Positions 1 to 9,400 of a stretch of 59,717 nt of DNA are shown one piece after another. Position numbers and translations under genes: made by a program. A model generated the notes under the pieces. It was not told the DNA's origin and searched no databases. It saw only the letters and a program-made list of their open reading frames with translations. Source of the DNA: Roseibacillus sp. (GTDB lineage: Bacteria > Verrucomicrobiota > Verrucomicrobiia > Verrucomicrobiales > Akkermansiaceae); NCBI GenBank assembly GCA_002709915.1, contig PARF01000054.1, positions 8,312-68,028 on the forward strand. The letters run 5' to 3'. How positions within the stretch are numbered: position 1 is the stretch's first letter; every line of letters begins with the position of its first letter.

Positions 1-68
1 GACGGTTGCAACGCATACAGAAACTGTACCACTGCCTCCCGCATGCGGCGACGTGAGGAATCAGGCAT
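1..68 (-). CDS. nusB: Transcription antitermination factor NusB, N-terminal fragment (runs off the window)
   Basis: Only the first 22 codons lie in the window. The reading frame starts at ATG (68-66) and begins MPDSSRRRMREAVVQFLYAL. The run of Arg residues followed by a helix ending FLYAL is how NusB proteins usually start (RRxARExALQxLY). The start overlaps the last codons of ribH, so the two are translationally coupled. A ribH-nusB order is common in bacteria because NusB often sits in the riboflavin cluster. NusB pairs with NusE (S10) on boxA RNA to promote antitermination of rRNA operons. The identity rests on this short stretch and on context. Confidence 0.7.
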   Translation of the reverse strand, partial: MPDSSRRRMREAVVQFLYALQP

Positions 69-570
69 TCTGAGTTTTGAATCGAAGACTGCCCTTGCTG
101 TCGAGTTCTGAGAAGACGTCCACCATCGCTACTGCAGTACGAGCAGCCTCTGTTCCGCGGTTAATCTTATCTCCAATGCAGCGCATGTGGGCCTGAGCCT
201 CGTCTTCGACAAGAAGAACCTCGTGGATAACGGGGGTTCGGTATTCAAGCGCTAGCCGTTGAAGTGCTTCGGTCACGTTGCGGGCAACGAGATCTGCATG
301 TGAGGTCTCGCCCTTGATGATCACGCCGAGGGCAATCACGCAGATCGGCTTTTCGAGCTCCAGAAGCGCCTTGATTGTGACCGGGATTTCGAAGGCGCCC
401 GGGACTCGAACAAGGTCTACTCGTGTTTCTGGAAGATATTCGCCGAGTTCACTAATGACATTTTCAACCAAGCTGTCGCTGTATGTTTCGTTGTATTTCG
501 AGGCTACAATGGCGAGTTTTCCCGTCTTGGTCTGAAGGATGCGGGGCTTTCGTGGAAGCGCTTGGGACAT
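61..570 (-). CDS. ribH: 6,7-dimethyl-8-ribityllumazine synthase
   Basis: Catalyses condensation of 5-amino-6-ribitylaminouracil with 3,4-dihydroxy-2-butanone 4-phosphate, the penultimate step of riboflavin synthesis, in the cytoplasm. The 169-residue product has the family's usual length and landmarks: the substrate-binding stretch VPGAFEIPVTIKALL, then ALGVIIKGETSHADLVARNVTEAL containing the phosphate-binding loop and the catalytic His of SHAD. It lies 58 bases downstream of ribBA on the same strand, which makes the butanone phosphate substrate, and it overlaps the start of the probable nusB. The three form one minus-strand unit. Confidence 0.96.
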   Translation of the reverse strand: MSQALPRKPRILQTKTGKLAIVASKYNETYSDSLVENVISELGEYLPETRVDLVRVPGAFEIPVTIKALLELEKPICVIALGVIIKGETSHADLVARNVTEALQRLALEYRTPVIHEVLLVEDEAQAHMRCIGDKINRGTEAARTAVAMVDVFSELDSKGSLRFKTQNA

Positions 571-628
571 GGTGGTAGATGGGAGAGGCTTTCGACTGAG
601 GGATTCTTAAGCCCAACGAGCACCTTTT

Positions 629-1828
629 CTAAAGGTCATGTCCAAGCTTGTCACGCTTGGTGTCCAGATAGCGCTTATTATGGGGATTTGCCTCGGACCG
701 GATAGGGATTTGATCAACAATCTCAAGGCCGTATCCATCAAGTCCCACGACTTTTTTGGGGTTGTTGGTGAGCAGGCGGATCTTGCGGACCCCAAGGTGA
801 TGGAGGATTTGTGCGCCCACGCCATAGTGGCGGAGATCCGAAGCAAAGCCCAGCTTTTCGTTTGCCTCGACGGTATCGAAACCTTGCTCCTGGAGCTTGT
901 AGGCGTGGATTTTTGCGGCAAGCCCTATCCCTCGCCCCTCCTGGCGCAGGTAAAGCAAGACGCCTCCCTCTTTTGCGATATGAGCCAGAGCAGTATGAAG
1001 TTGGCTGCCACAGTCACAGCGACGCGAAGTGAAAACATCGCCAGTGAGACACTCAGAGTGCACTCGTACTAACAGCGATTTGCTGGGGTCAATCCCTCCG
1101 CGGGTAAGTGCCACATGATGAGATCCGTCGGTGAGAACACGATAGAGGTGACAGGAAAAATCGCCGTAATCGGTCGGGAGGTCGATCGTTTCCTCAAACT
1201 CAACAAGGCGCTCGGTGCGGCGGCGATACTCGATGATCTGGGCGATGGTGCACGCTTTGAGGTTGTGCTTTTCCTGATATGCTCCAAGGTCGCCGACCCG
1301 GGCCATGGTGCCATCCTCATGCATTATCTCGCAGAGGACTCCGGCAGGTGGAAGACCTGCCATCCGCGCAAGATCAACGGCGGCCTCGGTGTGGCCGGCC
1401 CGCCGAAGAACACCGTCATCTGCCGCCTGCAGCGGGAAGACGTGACCAGGCTGAACGAGGGTCTCTGAGGATGCTCCTTCGTCCGCAAGAAGTGATATGG
1501 TCCTCGATCTGTCGGCGGCGGATATTCCAGTGGTGATTCCTTTTGCAGCGTCTACCGATACCGTGAAAGCAGTCCGGTGCTCTTCACGGTTCCTTCGCGA
1601 CATCGGGGGGAGCGTGAGATTTTCTACTCGCTCACGAGTGAGAGGAGCGCAGATTAGCCCCCGCCCATGTGTTGCCATGAAGGCAATGGTTTCAGGTGTA
1701 GAGAGGGAGGCAGCGCTAATCAGGTCAGCCTCATTTTCCCGCCCCGGATCATCGGAGACAATCACGAGACGGCCGAGGGCGATATCGGCCACAATTTCCT
1801 CGACGGTGCTAAATTTGAGTGCGGACAT
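629..1828 (-). CDS. ribBA: Bifunctional 3,4-dihydroxy-2-butanone-4-phosphate synthase / GTP cyclohydrolase II
   Basis: 399 residues with two domains. Residues about 1-205 are the RibB domain (Mg-binding RENEADLI near 30-37, HGRGLICAPL, and DRSRTI), which turns ribulose 5-phosphate into 3,4-dihydroxy-2-butanone 4-phosphate. Residues about 206-399 are the RibA domain (zinc cysteines in SECLTGDVFTSRRCDCGSQL, then EGRGIGLAAKIHAYKLQEQG), which opens the GTP ring. Both entry points of riboflavin synthesis are thus on one chain, as in many bacteria. It heads the ribBA-ribH(-nusB) unit. I looked for an FMN riboswitch in the 257-base upstream gap and saw none of its conserved blocks. Confidence 0.96.
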   Translation of the reverse strand: MSALKFSTVEEIVADIALGRLVIVSDDPGRENEADLISAASLSTPETIAFMATHGRGLICAPLTRERVENLTLPPMSRRNREEHRTAFTVSVDAAKGITTGISAADRSRTISLLADEGASSETLVQPGHVFPLQAADDGVLRRAGHTEAAVDLARMAGLPPAGVLCEIMHEDGTMARVGDLGAYQEKHNLKACTIAQIIEYRRRTERLVEFEETIDLPTDYGDFSCHLYRVLTDGSHHVALTRGGIDPSKSLLVRVHSECLTGDVFTSRRCDCGSQLHTALAHIAKEGGVLLYLRQEGRGIGLAAKIHAYKLQEQGFDTVEANEKLGFASDLRHYGVGAQILHHLGVRKIRLLTNNPKKVVGLDGYGLEIVDQIPIRSEANPHNKRYLDTKRDKLGHDL

Positions 1829-2027
1829 GGAATGTTACCTCTTACCAAGGATTCGATCGAATACCTTGTCCTTGTGGGTCTACTTCAGATTAGCGGAAAG
1901 AAAAGGTATAGAAGCAAATGAGCTGATATTCTTCTTCCGGGTGATCACTTGCCGCCCGCCAGAGAACCGACACTGGCGTCAGGAAATCCGAGTCCCTTAT
2001 GCCAATACTTAGTCTTTAATATAAATG

Positions 2028-2041
2028 TTAGCCAAGGCTAA
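2028..2041. promoter_or_regulatory. Palindromic operator candidate (DtxR/MntR type) upstream of the metal ABC operon
   Basis: TTAGCC-AA-GGCTAA is a perfect 6+2+6 inverted repeat ending 44 bases before the ytgA start. Flanking A/T pairs extend the symmetry (AT at 2025-2026 against AT at 2043-2044). TTAG...CTAA half-sites are typical of DtxR/IdeR/MntR-family boxes. The downstream operon encodes a DtxR-like domain fused to its permease, so autoregulation is a natural inference. The same gap (1829-2085) must also carry the divergent ribBA promoter. No other structure stands out there. Confidence 0.5.
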
Positions 2042-2085
2042 TATCGCGTTGCCTTTGGTGGTGCCTTGGTGCATATTCTTTGGAG

Positions 2086-3072
2086 ATGAGACGCTGGATC
2101 TGGAGATCTTTAGCCTGTCTGCTGAGCCTCCTGCTTTGCGATTGCAGAGGGACAGAGGGTCATGGGTCCGTGAAGCCACCTGATTCAGGTGCATACTCGA
2201 TCACGGTCACCACGGGGATGGTAGCCGACTTGGTCCGGCAGGTCGCTGGTGAGCGGGGCCGGGTTCATGGCATCATAGCGGAGGGGGTGGATCCTCACCT
2301 CTACGCCGCCACGACCAGTGACGTAAAAACCCTTCGAAATAGCGATGTGATTTTCTACAATGGGTTGAATCTTGAGGGGAGGTTAGCCGGAGTTCTGGAG
2401 AAAATGGCAGGCGTTAAACAAGTCTGTGCGGTCGCCGAGGCATTCGAGGGTGCTGAAGACTACACGATCAAGGATTCGAGCGATGAGATGGATCCCCACA
2501 TATGGATGGATGTAGCCGTCTGGATGAGAGCAGTGGGCGCGGTTTCCCAGACTCTAAGTAGCTATGATCCGCTATTCCAATCCCATTACCAGAAAAGGGC
2601 TGACGCCTACCTTGCGACCTTGGATAAGCTTGACGACTATGTAAGAGAGGTGGTGCAGACTATTCCTCCAGAACACCGGGTGCTCGTGACGGCTCATGAC
2701 GCCTTCGGGTATATGGCACGCGCATATGGAATAGAGGTCCGCGGTGTTCAGGGGTTAAGCACGGAGGCAAAGCCCGGACTGAGAGATATTGAGTTGCTGG
2801 TCGATTTCCTTGTCGAACGTGGAATTCCCGCGGTTTTTGTTGAAAGCTCGGTCTCTCGGAAGAGCGTAGAAGCTTTGGTTGAAGGAGCGAAAGCTCAGGG
2901 GCACGAGGTGGAGGTCGGAGGGCAACTGTTCTCAGATTCCATGGGGCCGGCGGGAAGCTATGAGGGGACTTACGTGGGTATGATTGACCATAACGTGAAT
3001 ACAATTGCCCGAGCACTTGGAGGAGTGGTCCCGAATGGGGGATTTCGCGAGTGGAGGGAGACAAGGCAGTGA
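2086..3072 (+). CDS. ytgA: Mn/Fe ABC transporter substrate-binding protein (YtgA/TroA/PsaA type)
   Basis: Cluster A-I solute-binding protein that captures a divalent metal outside the membrane for the importer encoded next to it. From the ATG at 2086 it has 328 residues. A Cys-rich hydrophobic leader (MRRWIWRSLACLLSLLLCDC) suggests a lipoprotein, though the lipobox is imperfect. The four expected ligands are visible: His71 in DPHLY, His138 in DPHIW, Glu253 in VFVESSV and Asp284 in LFSDSMG. The His-His-Glu-Asp set is that of Mn-type PsaA/MntC rather than the three-His Zn-type ZnuA. A TTG two codons upstream (2080) is an alternative start. It overlaps ytgB by 22 bases. Confidence 0.9.
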   Translation: MRRWIWRSLACLLSLLLCDCRGTEGHGSVKPPDSGAYSITVTTGMVADLVRQVAGERGRVHGIIAEGVDPHLYAATTSDVKTLRNSDVIFYNGLNLEGRLAGVLEKMAGVKQVCAVAEAFEGAEDYTIKDSSDEMDPHIWMDVAVWMRAVGAVSQTLSSYDPLFQSHYQKRADAYLATLDKLDDYVREVVQTIPPEHRVLVTAHDAFGYMARAYGIEVRGVQGLSTEAKPGLRDIELLVDFLVERGIPAVFVESSVSRKSVEALVEGAKAQGHEVEVGGQLFSDSMGPAGSYEGTYVGMIDHNVNTIARALGGVVPNGGFREWRETRQ

Positions 3073-3884
3073 AATCGTTTGTCGACGATCGAGACGTTCC
3101 CGCCTACGGGCGCCCAGAGCATCCGGGGAACATTCCACTATCGGTCCATGACCTCACCGTGGCCTACGGTCGTAAACCAGTAATCTGGGATGTGGAGTTG
3201 AACATCCCGGAGGGTAAGCTCGTAGGAATAATTGGGCCGAACGGTGCCGGAAAAAGTACGCTGCTCAAGGCCTGCCAGGACTTGGTGCCTAAAACTTCCG
3301 GGGAGGTGAAGATCTATGGTAAGCGCTACAGGAAGCGCCGGAAGATGGTAGGTTATGTCCCTCAGCGGGAGAGCGTTGACTGGGATTTTCCCGTGAGCGC
3401 GATGGATGTCGTGGCGATGGGGACTTATGGGACGCTGGGATGGTTTCGGAGGGTGGGAAAATTGCAGCGTGAAATCGCAAAGAAATGTCTAGAGCGAGTT
3501 GGAATTCTTCATTTGGCTGATCGTCAGATCAGTCAGCTTTCAGGAGGTCAGCAACAAAGGGTATTTCTGGCGCGTGCCCTGGCACAGGATGCGAGACTCT
3601 ACTTCATGGATGAGCCTTTTGCGGCGGTTGACGCCGCGACAGAGCAGGCAATCGTCAGCCTTCTCAGGGAGTTAAGCGATACGGGGAAAACCTGTCTGGT
3701 AGTGCATCATGATCTGGCCTCGGTGACTCAGTATTTTGACTGGTTGGTGCTTTTGAACATGCGGGTAGTGGCGTCGGGTCCGGCCGACGAGGTATTTACG
3801 CGAGAAAACCTGCAAAAGACCTATGGAGGAAAGCTGAGTCTACTTGATGACGTAGCGGACCGGTTGCGTAATGTTGGCACCTAA
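3051..3884 (+). CDS. ytgB: Metal ABC transporter ATP-binding protein (YtgB type)
   Basis: Cytoplasmic ATPase of the Mn/Fe importer. The 277-residue product has a single ABC domain with Walker A GPNGAGKST, Q-loop in GYVPQRESVDWDFP, signature LSGGQQQR, Walker B LYFMDEP and the switch His in VVHHDL. The GTG start at 3051 lies inside the end of ytgA, and the stop overlaps the ytgCR start by 14 bases, so the operon is tightly coupled. The first 30 residues are a non-conserved extension, so a start further downstream is possible. Confidence 0.92.
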   Translation: MEGDKAVKSFVDDRDVPAYGRPEHPGNIPLSVHDLTVAYGRKPVIWDVELNIPEGKLVGIIGPNGAGKSTLLKACQDLVPKTSGEVKIYGKRYRKRRKMVGYVPQRESVDWDFPVSAMDVVAMGTYGTLGWFRRVGKLQREIAKKCLERVGILHLADRQISQLSGGQQQRVFLARALAQDARLYFMDEPFAAVDAATEQAIVSLLRELSDTGKTCLVVHHDLASVTQYFDWLVLLNMRVVASGPADEVFTRENLQKTYGGKLSLLDDVADRLRNVGT

Positions 3885-5319
3885 GAGATCGAAGGGGATT
3901 TTCCTTCTGTTGCTTCTCGCGATCTTAACTCTCCTCGGAGGTGTCGCAGAAGCCACTTTGCCGACGGATGAAGGCAAAGCGGATGTGTGGAGAATCATTA
4001 CCCTCCAATCTTACAATTCCCGCCTCGTCACTCTATCAACAGCCCTCCTTGGAGTGACCTCTGGCTTAGTCGGTGTATTTTTGCTTTTGCGAAAACGCTC
4101 CCTGATGGGTGATGCGCTCTCCCATGCCACTTACCCCGGGATCGGGCTCGCATTTCTTATAATGACCTTTCTGGGGGGGGAGGGGAAATGGCTGCCAGGC
4201 CTCCTTTTGGGCGCATCCATAACCGGAGTGGTGGGCGTGATTCTGGTTTCAGCAATCAGGCACACTACCTTGCTCAAGGACGATGCAGCCATGGGTATCA
4301 TTCTGGGAGTTTTTTTTGGTGCGGGGGCAGCCATCATGAAAATGGTCAGCAATATTCCCGGGGCTGATGCGGCCGGAATGGACGGCTTTGTCTATGGAAC
4401 AGCCGCATCCCTGATATTTGGCGACTTCGTCCTTATTCTTGCTGTTACAGCATTCGTCTGCGGAGCTGCGATTCTTCTTATCAAGGAATTCACTCTGGTC
4501 TGCTTTGATGAGTCATTTGCAATTAGTCAGGGCTGGCCCGCGCTGCGCTTGGACCTGGTCATGCTTGCTCTGGTAACAGCGGTGACAGTGGTAGGGCTCC
4601 AGGCTGTCGGGTTGGTGTTAATCATCGCGTTCCTGATCATACCAGCAGCGGCAGCACGATTCTGGACTCATAAGCTGCATGTCATGCTTTGGCTCGCAGC
4701 CTCGATAGGTGGAGCTAGTGGATGGCTGGGATCGAGCCTCAGCTCTCTCCTCGTTGACCTTCCCACGGGGGCAGTCATCGTTCTGGTTGCAGCAACAATA
4801 TTCGTGTTAAGTATGCTGTTTGGTTTCGCGCGTGGAATTCTTCCGCGAGCTGTTCGTCAAACACGCCTTCGGCGTAAAGTTGGAAGGCAGCACCTGTTAC
4901 GAGCAATTTATGAAATTCTGGAAAGCGATCAGCCTGATACCGCTGAACCGGTTAGCAATCTTCCAATAGACCTCGAACTACTTGCTCTTCACCGGTCGTG
5001 GTCATCTGCGGAGCTTCAGCGTCTCCTGCGAAGGGCCCGGGGAGAGGATCACCTCGAGGATGAATTACCGGGAAAGGTGCGCCTATCAGAGTCAGGATTT
5101 GGAGAGGCAGCGCGCGTCACCAGAAATCACCGCCTCTGGGAGCTCTATCTTATCCGCTATGCAGACATAGCTCCTTCTCATGTCGATCGAGATGCCGATC
5201 TGGTTGAGCATGTTCTTGATGCTGACATTGTGCGTCAGCTTGAATTGGAGCTGCGCGGACAGCCCGTCAGGGTGTTCGTGCCGCCTAGCCCTCATCTGAT
5301 CAATCAGCCATCCGGGTAA
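3871..5319 (+). CDS. ytgC: Metal ABC transporter permease fused to a C-terminal DtxR-like repressor domain (YtgCR type)
   Basis: 482 residues, against about 280-310 for an ordinary permease of this family. Residues about 1-310 are a ZnuB/MntB-type permease with many hydrophobic segments and the family motif RSLMGDALSHATYPGIGLAFL. Residues about 345-482 resemble a DtxR/MntR repressor: a helix-wing region ending VRLSESGFGEAARV, then the metal/dimer domain NHRLWELYL (His near 419, Glu near 423) and DADLVEHVL (Glu-His near 445-446), the ligand pattern of that family. In Chlamydia trachomatis the equivalent YtgCR is cleaved to free an iron-dependent repressor, and the gene order matches. A run of eight G lies at 4173-4180. 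It ends 3 bases before ytgD. Confidence 0.9.
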   Translation: MLAPKRSKGIFLLLLLAILTLLGGVAEATLPTDEGKADVWRIITLQSYNSRLVTLSTALLGVTSGLVGVFLLLRKRSLMGDALSHATYPGIGLAFLIMTFLGGEGKWLPGLLLGASITGVVGVILVSAIRHTTLLKDDAAMGIILGVFFGAGAAIMKMVSNIPGADAAGMDGFVYGTAASLIFGDFVLILAVTAFVCGAAILLIKEFTLVCFDESFAISQGWPALRLDLVMLALVTAVTVVGLQAVGLVLIIAFLIIPAAAARFWTHKLHVMLWLAASIGGASGWLGSSLSSLLVDLPTGAVIVLVAATIFVLSMLFGFARGILPRAVRQTRLRRKVGRQHLLRAIYEILESDQPDTAEPVSNLPIDLELLALHRSWSSAELQRLLRRARGEDHLEDELPGKVRLSESGFGEAARVTRNHRLWELYLIRYADIAPSHVDRDADLVEHVLDADIVRQLELELRGQPVRVFVPPSPHLINQPSG

Positions 5320-5322
5320 ACA

Positions 5323-6255
5323 ATGGGATTCAACTGGGATAGCTTGGATACGTGGACGGTTGTGATTGCCGGGCTCAGTGCGGTGGCCGCCGCCTTGCCC
5401 GGATGCTTTCTGGTCCTTCGCCGGATGAGTATGATGGGCGACGCCATCAGTCATGCGATTCTTCCGGGGATCGCGATGGGTTTTCTGCTGACCCACACCC
5501 GTATCACGGTGGTGATGTTCATCGGGGCTGCATGTGCAGGACTGCTGACTGCTGCATTTACACAGTGCGTTAGTAAATATGGCAAAGTCGACCGGGGAGC
5601 TGCGATGGGCATTGTCTTCACTACCCTTTTCGCCATCGGCCTGATTCTTATCCGTCAGTCCGCGCAGCATGTGGAGCTGGATCCAGCCTGTGTTCTCTAC
5701 GGGGCGTTGGAGTATAGTGTGATTGACACGTGGCAGATTGGAGGGTCCGAAATCCCACGTGCAGTGGTAAGCATAGGGTCTGTAATGTGTATCAATATTA
5801 TCCTTATAATTTTTCTGTATAAAGAGTTGGCCGTTTCTTCCTTTGACCCTGCTCTGGCCGATACTCTCGGAATCAGCTCCGGGCTCATGCACTATGTTCT
5901 CATGATCATGGTGGCGGTCACCACTGTGGCCGCTTTCGAGGCCTTGGGTAGTATTATTGTGATCGCGATGCTGATCGTGCCACCGGCTACAGCACTCCTG
6001 CTCACTAGGAGACTCTCTTTTATGCTTATTTTAAGCGCAGGAATTGGGATGCTTTCGGCTTTCCTTGGGCATTTGGGGGCTGTGGCGATGCCGCCCGTAT
6101 TGGGGTTTCAACCAACGGTAAGCTCCGGAATGATGGCGGTCGCCGCTGGTGTTCTATTCGTGTGCGCTTGGTTCTTCTCGCCTTCCCAGGGGTTGTTGAT
6201 TCGTCTGGGAGAGAACAGAAGGCAATTATCCTCGCTTTCCGGTGGGGGCTCCTAA
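5323..6255 (+). CDS. ytgD: Metal ABC transporter permease (YtgD type)
   Basis: Second membrane subunit of the Mn/Fe importer, 310 residues, almost wholly hydrophobic with roughly eight or nine membrane segments. It carries the same RRMSMMGDAISHAILPGIAMGFL motif as ytgCR and a central AFEALGSIIVIAMLIVPPATALLL segment typical of ABC-3 permeases. It lacks the repressor domain, so only one of the two permeases carries the sensor. It starts 3 bases after ytgCR and ends the four-gene operon; no clear terminator follows. Confidence 0.93.
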   Translation: MGFNWDSLDTWTVVIAGLSAVAAALPGCFLVLRRMSMMGDAISHAILPGIAMGFLLTHTRITVVMFIGAACAGLLTAAFTQCVSKYGKVDRGAAMGIVFTTLFAIGLILIRQSAQHVELDPACVLYGALEYSVIDTWQIGGSEIPRAVVSIGSVMCINIILIIFLYKELAVSSFDPALADTLGISSGLMHYVLMIMVAVTTVAAFEALGSIIVIAMLIVPPATALLLTRRLSFMLILSAGIGMLSAFLGHLGAVAMPPVLGFQPTVSSGMMAVAAGVLFVCAWFFSPSQGLLIRLGENRRQLSSLSGGGS

Positions 6256-6401
6256 CAGCTTGCGGGTTCGGATGTAGGTGTCTCTGGCGAGCTCCAATAC
6301 TTTGCAACAATAGTTGCACGAAGTCCGGAGGGTGTGGTATCATGGCATTCTGCTGGGTGCTTTGTAGAGAGTCGAACCCGCGGCGCCAGCTACCATACGT
6401 C

Positions 6402-9400
6402 ATGACAGAATCAACGATGTCCGCGCTCAATCCGGACCGAGCGACCTTAAACTTTCTAAACGGGTTTCCCGAGAAGGTCCGGAAAAGAGGTGAAAAGGCG
6501 CAGCAGGATGGTGCTGTAACCCAGATCTTCGGAAACCACCTGTTTATTCAGGGAAGAGTTGAGGATAAGGATGGAGTTCATCGCACCACCCTGCGGCTGC
6601 AGGGCAACAGGTGGTTCGGTAATTGTACCGAAGAAAAAGAGGAGGTCGCGGGTGCTGCGATGTATGCCACGATGCTCGAAAGGATGCACCGGGGAGAGGA
6701 TTTGCCGGAGTCGCCGAACGAGTTCGATGACACTCCGGTTATCGACCTGATTGAAGACAAACTTGATCGAGAGGTAGACGACCAGGAAGCTGACTTCGTC
6801 AGCAAGGTGGAAAAGCGTTACCGCCGTTATGTGATCGAGGGTGAAATTCACGACCACGATATGGTCCGACTGAGTCCCAGATGGGAAATCAGCAGTTACG
6901 AGCCGCTCGAGCTGTGGCCTGTGCCCCCAGGTGACATTATCGAGTTCTGGAACTATATCGCCTACGCTTTCTACAAGCGGAAGCTGAATTACCCGGAGTT
7001 CATGAACGCAATCACTGATCTTGGCGCAGTGCAGCGCAAGATGAGCGACTGGGAGCAGGAACGAGAAATCGCAGCTTGGTACGACCGCATCGAGAGGGTA
7101 AATGACCGGCCGCCTCAGATGACTCCGGTAGAGGCAGAGTTCCGGTTGGTTTCGACAATCAATGAAGCTCGTGTAGAGGCCCGGGAGGAAGATGGAGAGT
7201 GGTATGCGTTGCGGGAGAAACAAGAAATTGAGCGTCTTCTGGATCTGTATCGGGACTCCGCCTTGAGGATCGATGCGGCGAGCCAGATCTTGTGGGAGCA
7301 TTTCCTCAGTTTCTACAGCCTGAATGGAGAAACCGGACTGGATCTTGATGATGAGGAATCCTGCCGGTTCCTCAACAGGATGTTCTGTCAGGAAGCGGTC
7401 AGTGGTCGTTTGGTCAATCTGGATGCCCGAGAGTTCAAGGTCGTTAAGGAGCCTCTGAAGTGGGTATGCGATGATGATCCGGCCAATCCTACCTGTTTCG
7501 CGCTCCAGCTGGTAACCAAAGGAGGAGAGGATGTCTCCCACTCGGTGCGTCTTCTCCCAGGCCGTGAGGAACTCTACCAGTCCGATGAGACTGTCTTCCC
7601 GGGGCCTCCGCGTTGGCTTGAAGAGACGGAAGTAATGCCGAGGTATTTGATTCCCAAGACTGTGATCGATAGTCTTGAAGGTGTTGAGTTTCTCAGGAAA
7701 ATTGGAGCGAGGCTTCCTGAGTCGATGCGTCGACGGGTGGTGGATCTTGATCTCTACCCCAGGTTTGAAATGAAGATCGTCCAAGGTCTGACGGCAGCCG
7801 AGACGGAGCACCTTGTTATCGATGTGGCAGCCTTGGAAAAGAAAGAGCGGCGGAGCGAAAAACTGATCAAGGGAGGTTGGGAGCTTGTCGAGCAGAAGCC
7901 CGTCAGAGGGAAACAGCTTCTGCGTTTTGCCAGAGAAAAGCTTTATCCAGTACCTGGGATTCTAGCAGAACTTGGCCTGTCCTACGATGAGAAGCTCGAT
8001 GCCTTCAAAACCAGAATCACAAAGCAGTTTCCTGAAAAATTCGCTGAGTGGAATGAGAGAATGCCTGATTCCGTTGAGATTGAGATGGATGGTAAATTGC
8101 GTACTATTCTTGCTGATCCGGTTTCCGCTGCAGTCAGGTTTGAGGTTGTCAATCAGGAGATTGATTGGTTCGACCTCAGGGTCGTAATCGATGTGCAGGG
8201 GGTAAACTTGAGCAAGGCGCAGATTCGCCAGCTGGTCGCTGCCCGCGGTGGTTACGTCCGGATGGATGATGGATCGTGGATGCGCCTCGAGATAAAGCTC
8301 GATCCGGACCAGCGCGATGCGGTAACGCGGCTGGGACTGGATCCCTTCGATCTGTCCGGAGATACCCATCGAATGCATGCAATGCAGCTGGCTGACCCAA
8401 AGGCAGCCGAGGTATTCGATCCCAAAGCATGGAAGCGTATTAAGGATAGCGCCAAGGAGATTAATATCGAGGTTGAGCCTGAGCTTCCTGCTGAGTTGAA
8501 CGCCGAGTTGCGTCCTTATCAGGTGGATGGTTTTAACTTTCTGGCATACCTAGCAACGAATCGTTTTGGAGGGATTTTGGCTGATGACATGGGCCTCGGG
8601 AAGACGGTTCAGAGTCTGGCTTATATCCTCTGGTTGAGGCAGCTTGCCAAAGGTCAGGGGAAGCACATGCCGGCTCTTGTTGTGTGTCCAAAATCCGTTC
8701 TCGATGTCTGGGCGATGGAGGCTGAGCGCTTCGCTCCAGATCTGAAGGTTCAGGTCCTGAGGAGTCGAGATCAGCTGGACGTAAAGGCATTAGAGAATGA
8801 GCTTGATGTTCTCGTCCTCAACTATGCTCAATTGAGGGTAGGGGGTGATGAACTCAACAAGGTCAGGTGGCTGGTAGTCATTCTGGATGAAGGGCAGCAG
8901 ATCAAGAATCCAGACTCCAAAGCAGCGAAATCGGCGAGGGAGCTGAACGCAGAAAACCGGCTGGTTCTTACGGGAACTCCGATCGAGAACCGCCTGATGG
9001 ACATGTGGTCGTTGATGGCCTTTGCGATGCCTGGTGTTCTTGGTTCGCGTGCATATTTCAAGAAGCGTTTCGATAAGAGAAAAGATCCTAATTCCCAGAA
9101 CAGGCTAGCTGCAAGATTGCGTCCGTTTCTGCTGCGACGAACAAAGGGTCAGGTCGCGAAAGACCTGCCGCCTCGCACCGAGGAAGAGGTCTATGCCAAC
9201 ATGGACGGAATCCAGATGGAGCTTTACAAGGCGGAGTTAAAAAGAATCCAGAAGGCTTTGCTGGGTCTCGATTCTGACGAGGCAGTCAAAAAGAACAGTT
9301 TTGCGATTCTACAGGGGTTGATGCGGCTCCGGCAGATATGCTGCCATCCCGGTCTTATTGACCCCAAATATCTCAAGGAAGAAAGCTCCAAGTTAACCGC

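Noticed and set aside
1829-2079. FMN riboswitch before ribBA
   Set aside because: None of the conserved RFN blocks (for example CACCGGCGGT-like or AGCCCGCGA-like) are present on the minus strand.
5092-5892. 266-codon minus-strand frame across ytgCR/ytgD
   Set aside because: Opposite two well-supported permease genes; the product is rich in His, Arg and Pro with no pattern, typical of antisense reading.
6360-6400. tRNA T-arm-like sequence (reverse complement contains GGGTTCGACTC)
   Set aside because: The T stem has no matching 3' arm and no anticodon or acceptor arms can be formed around it.
6456-7811. Long open frame (451 codons) on the minus strand
   Set aside because: It lies wholly opposite the SNF2 gene and shows no domain, while the plus strand encodes a continuous protein that leads into clear helicase motifs.
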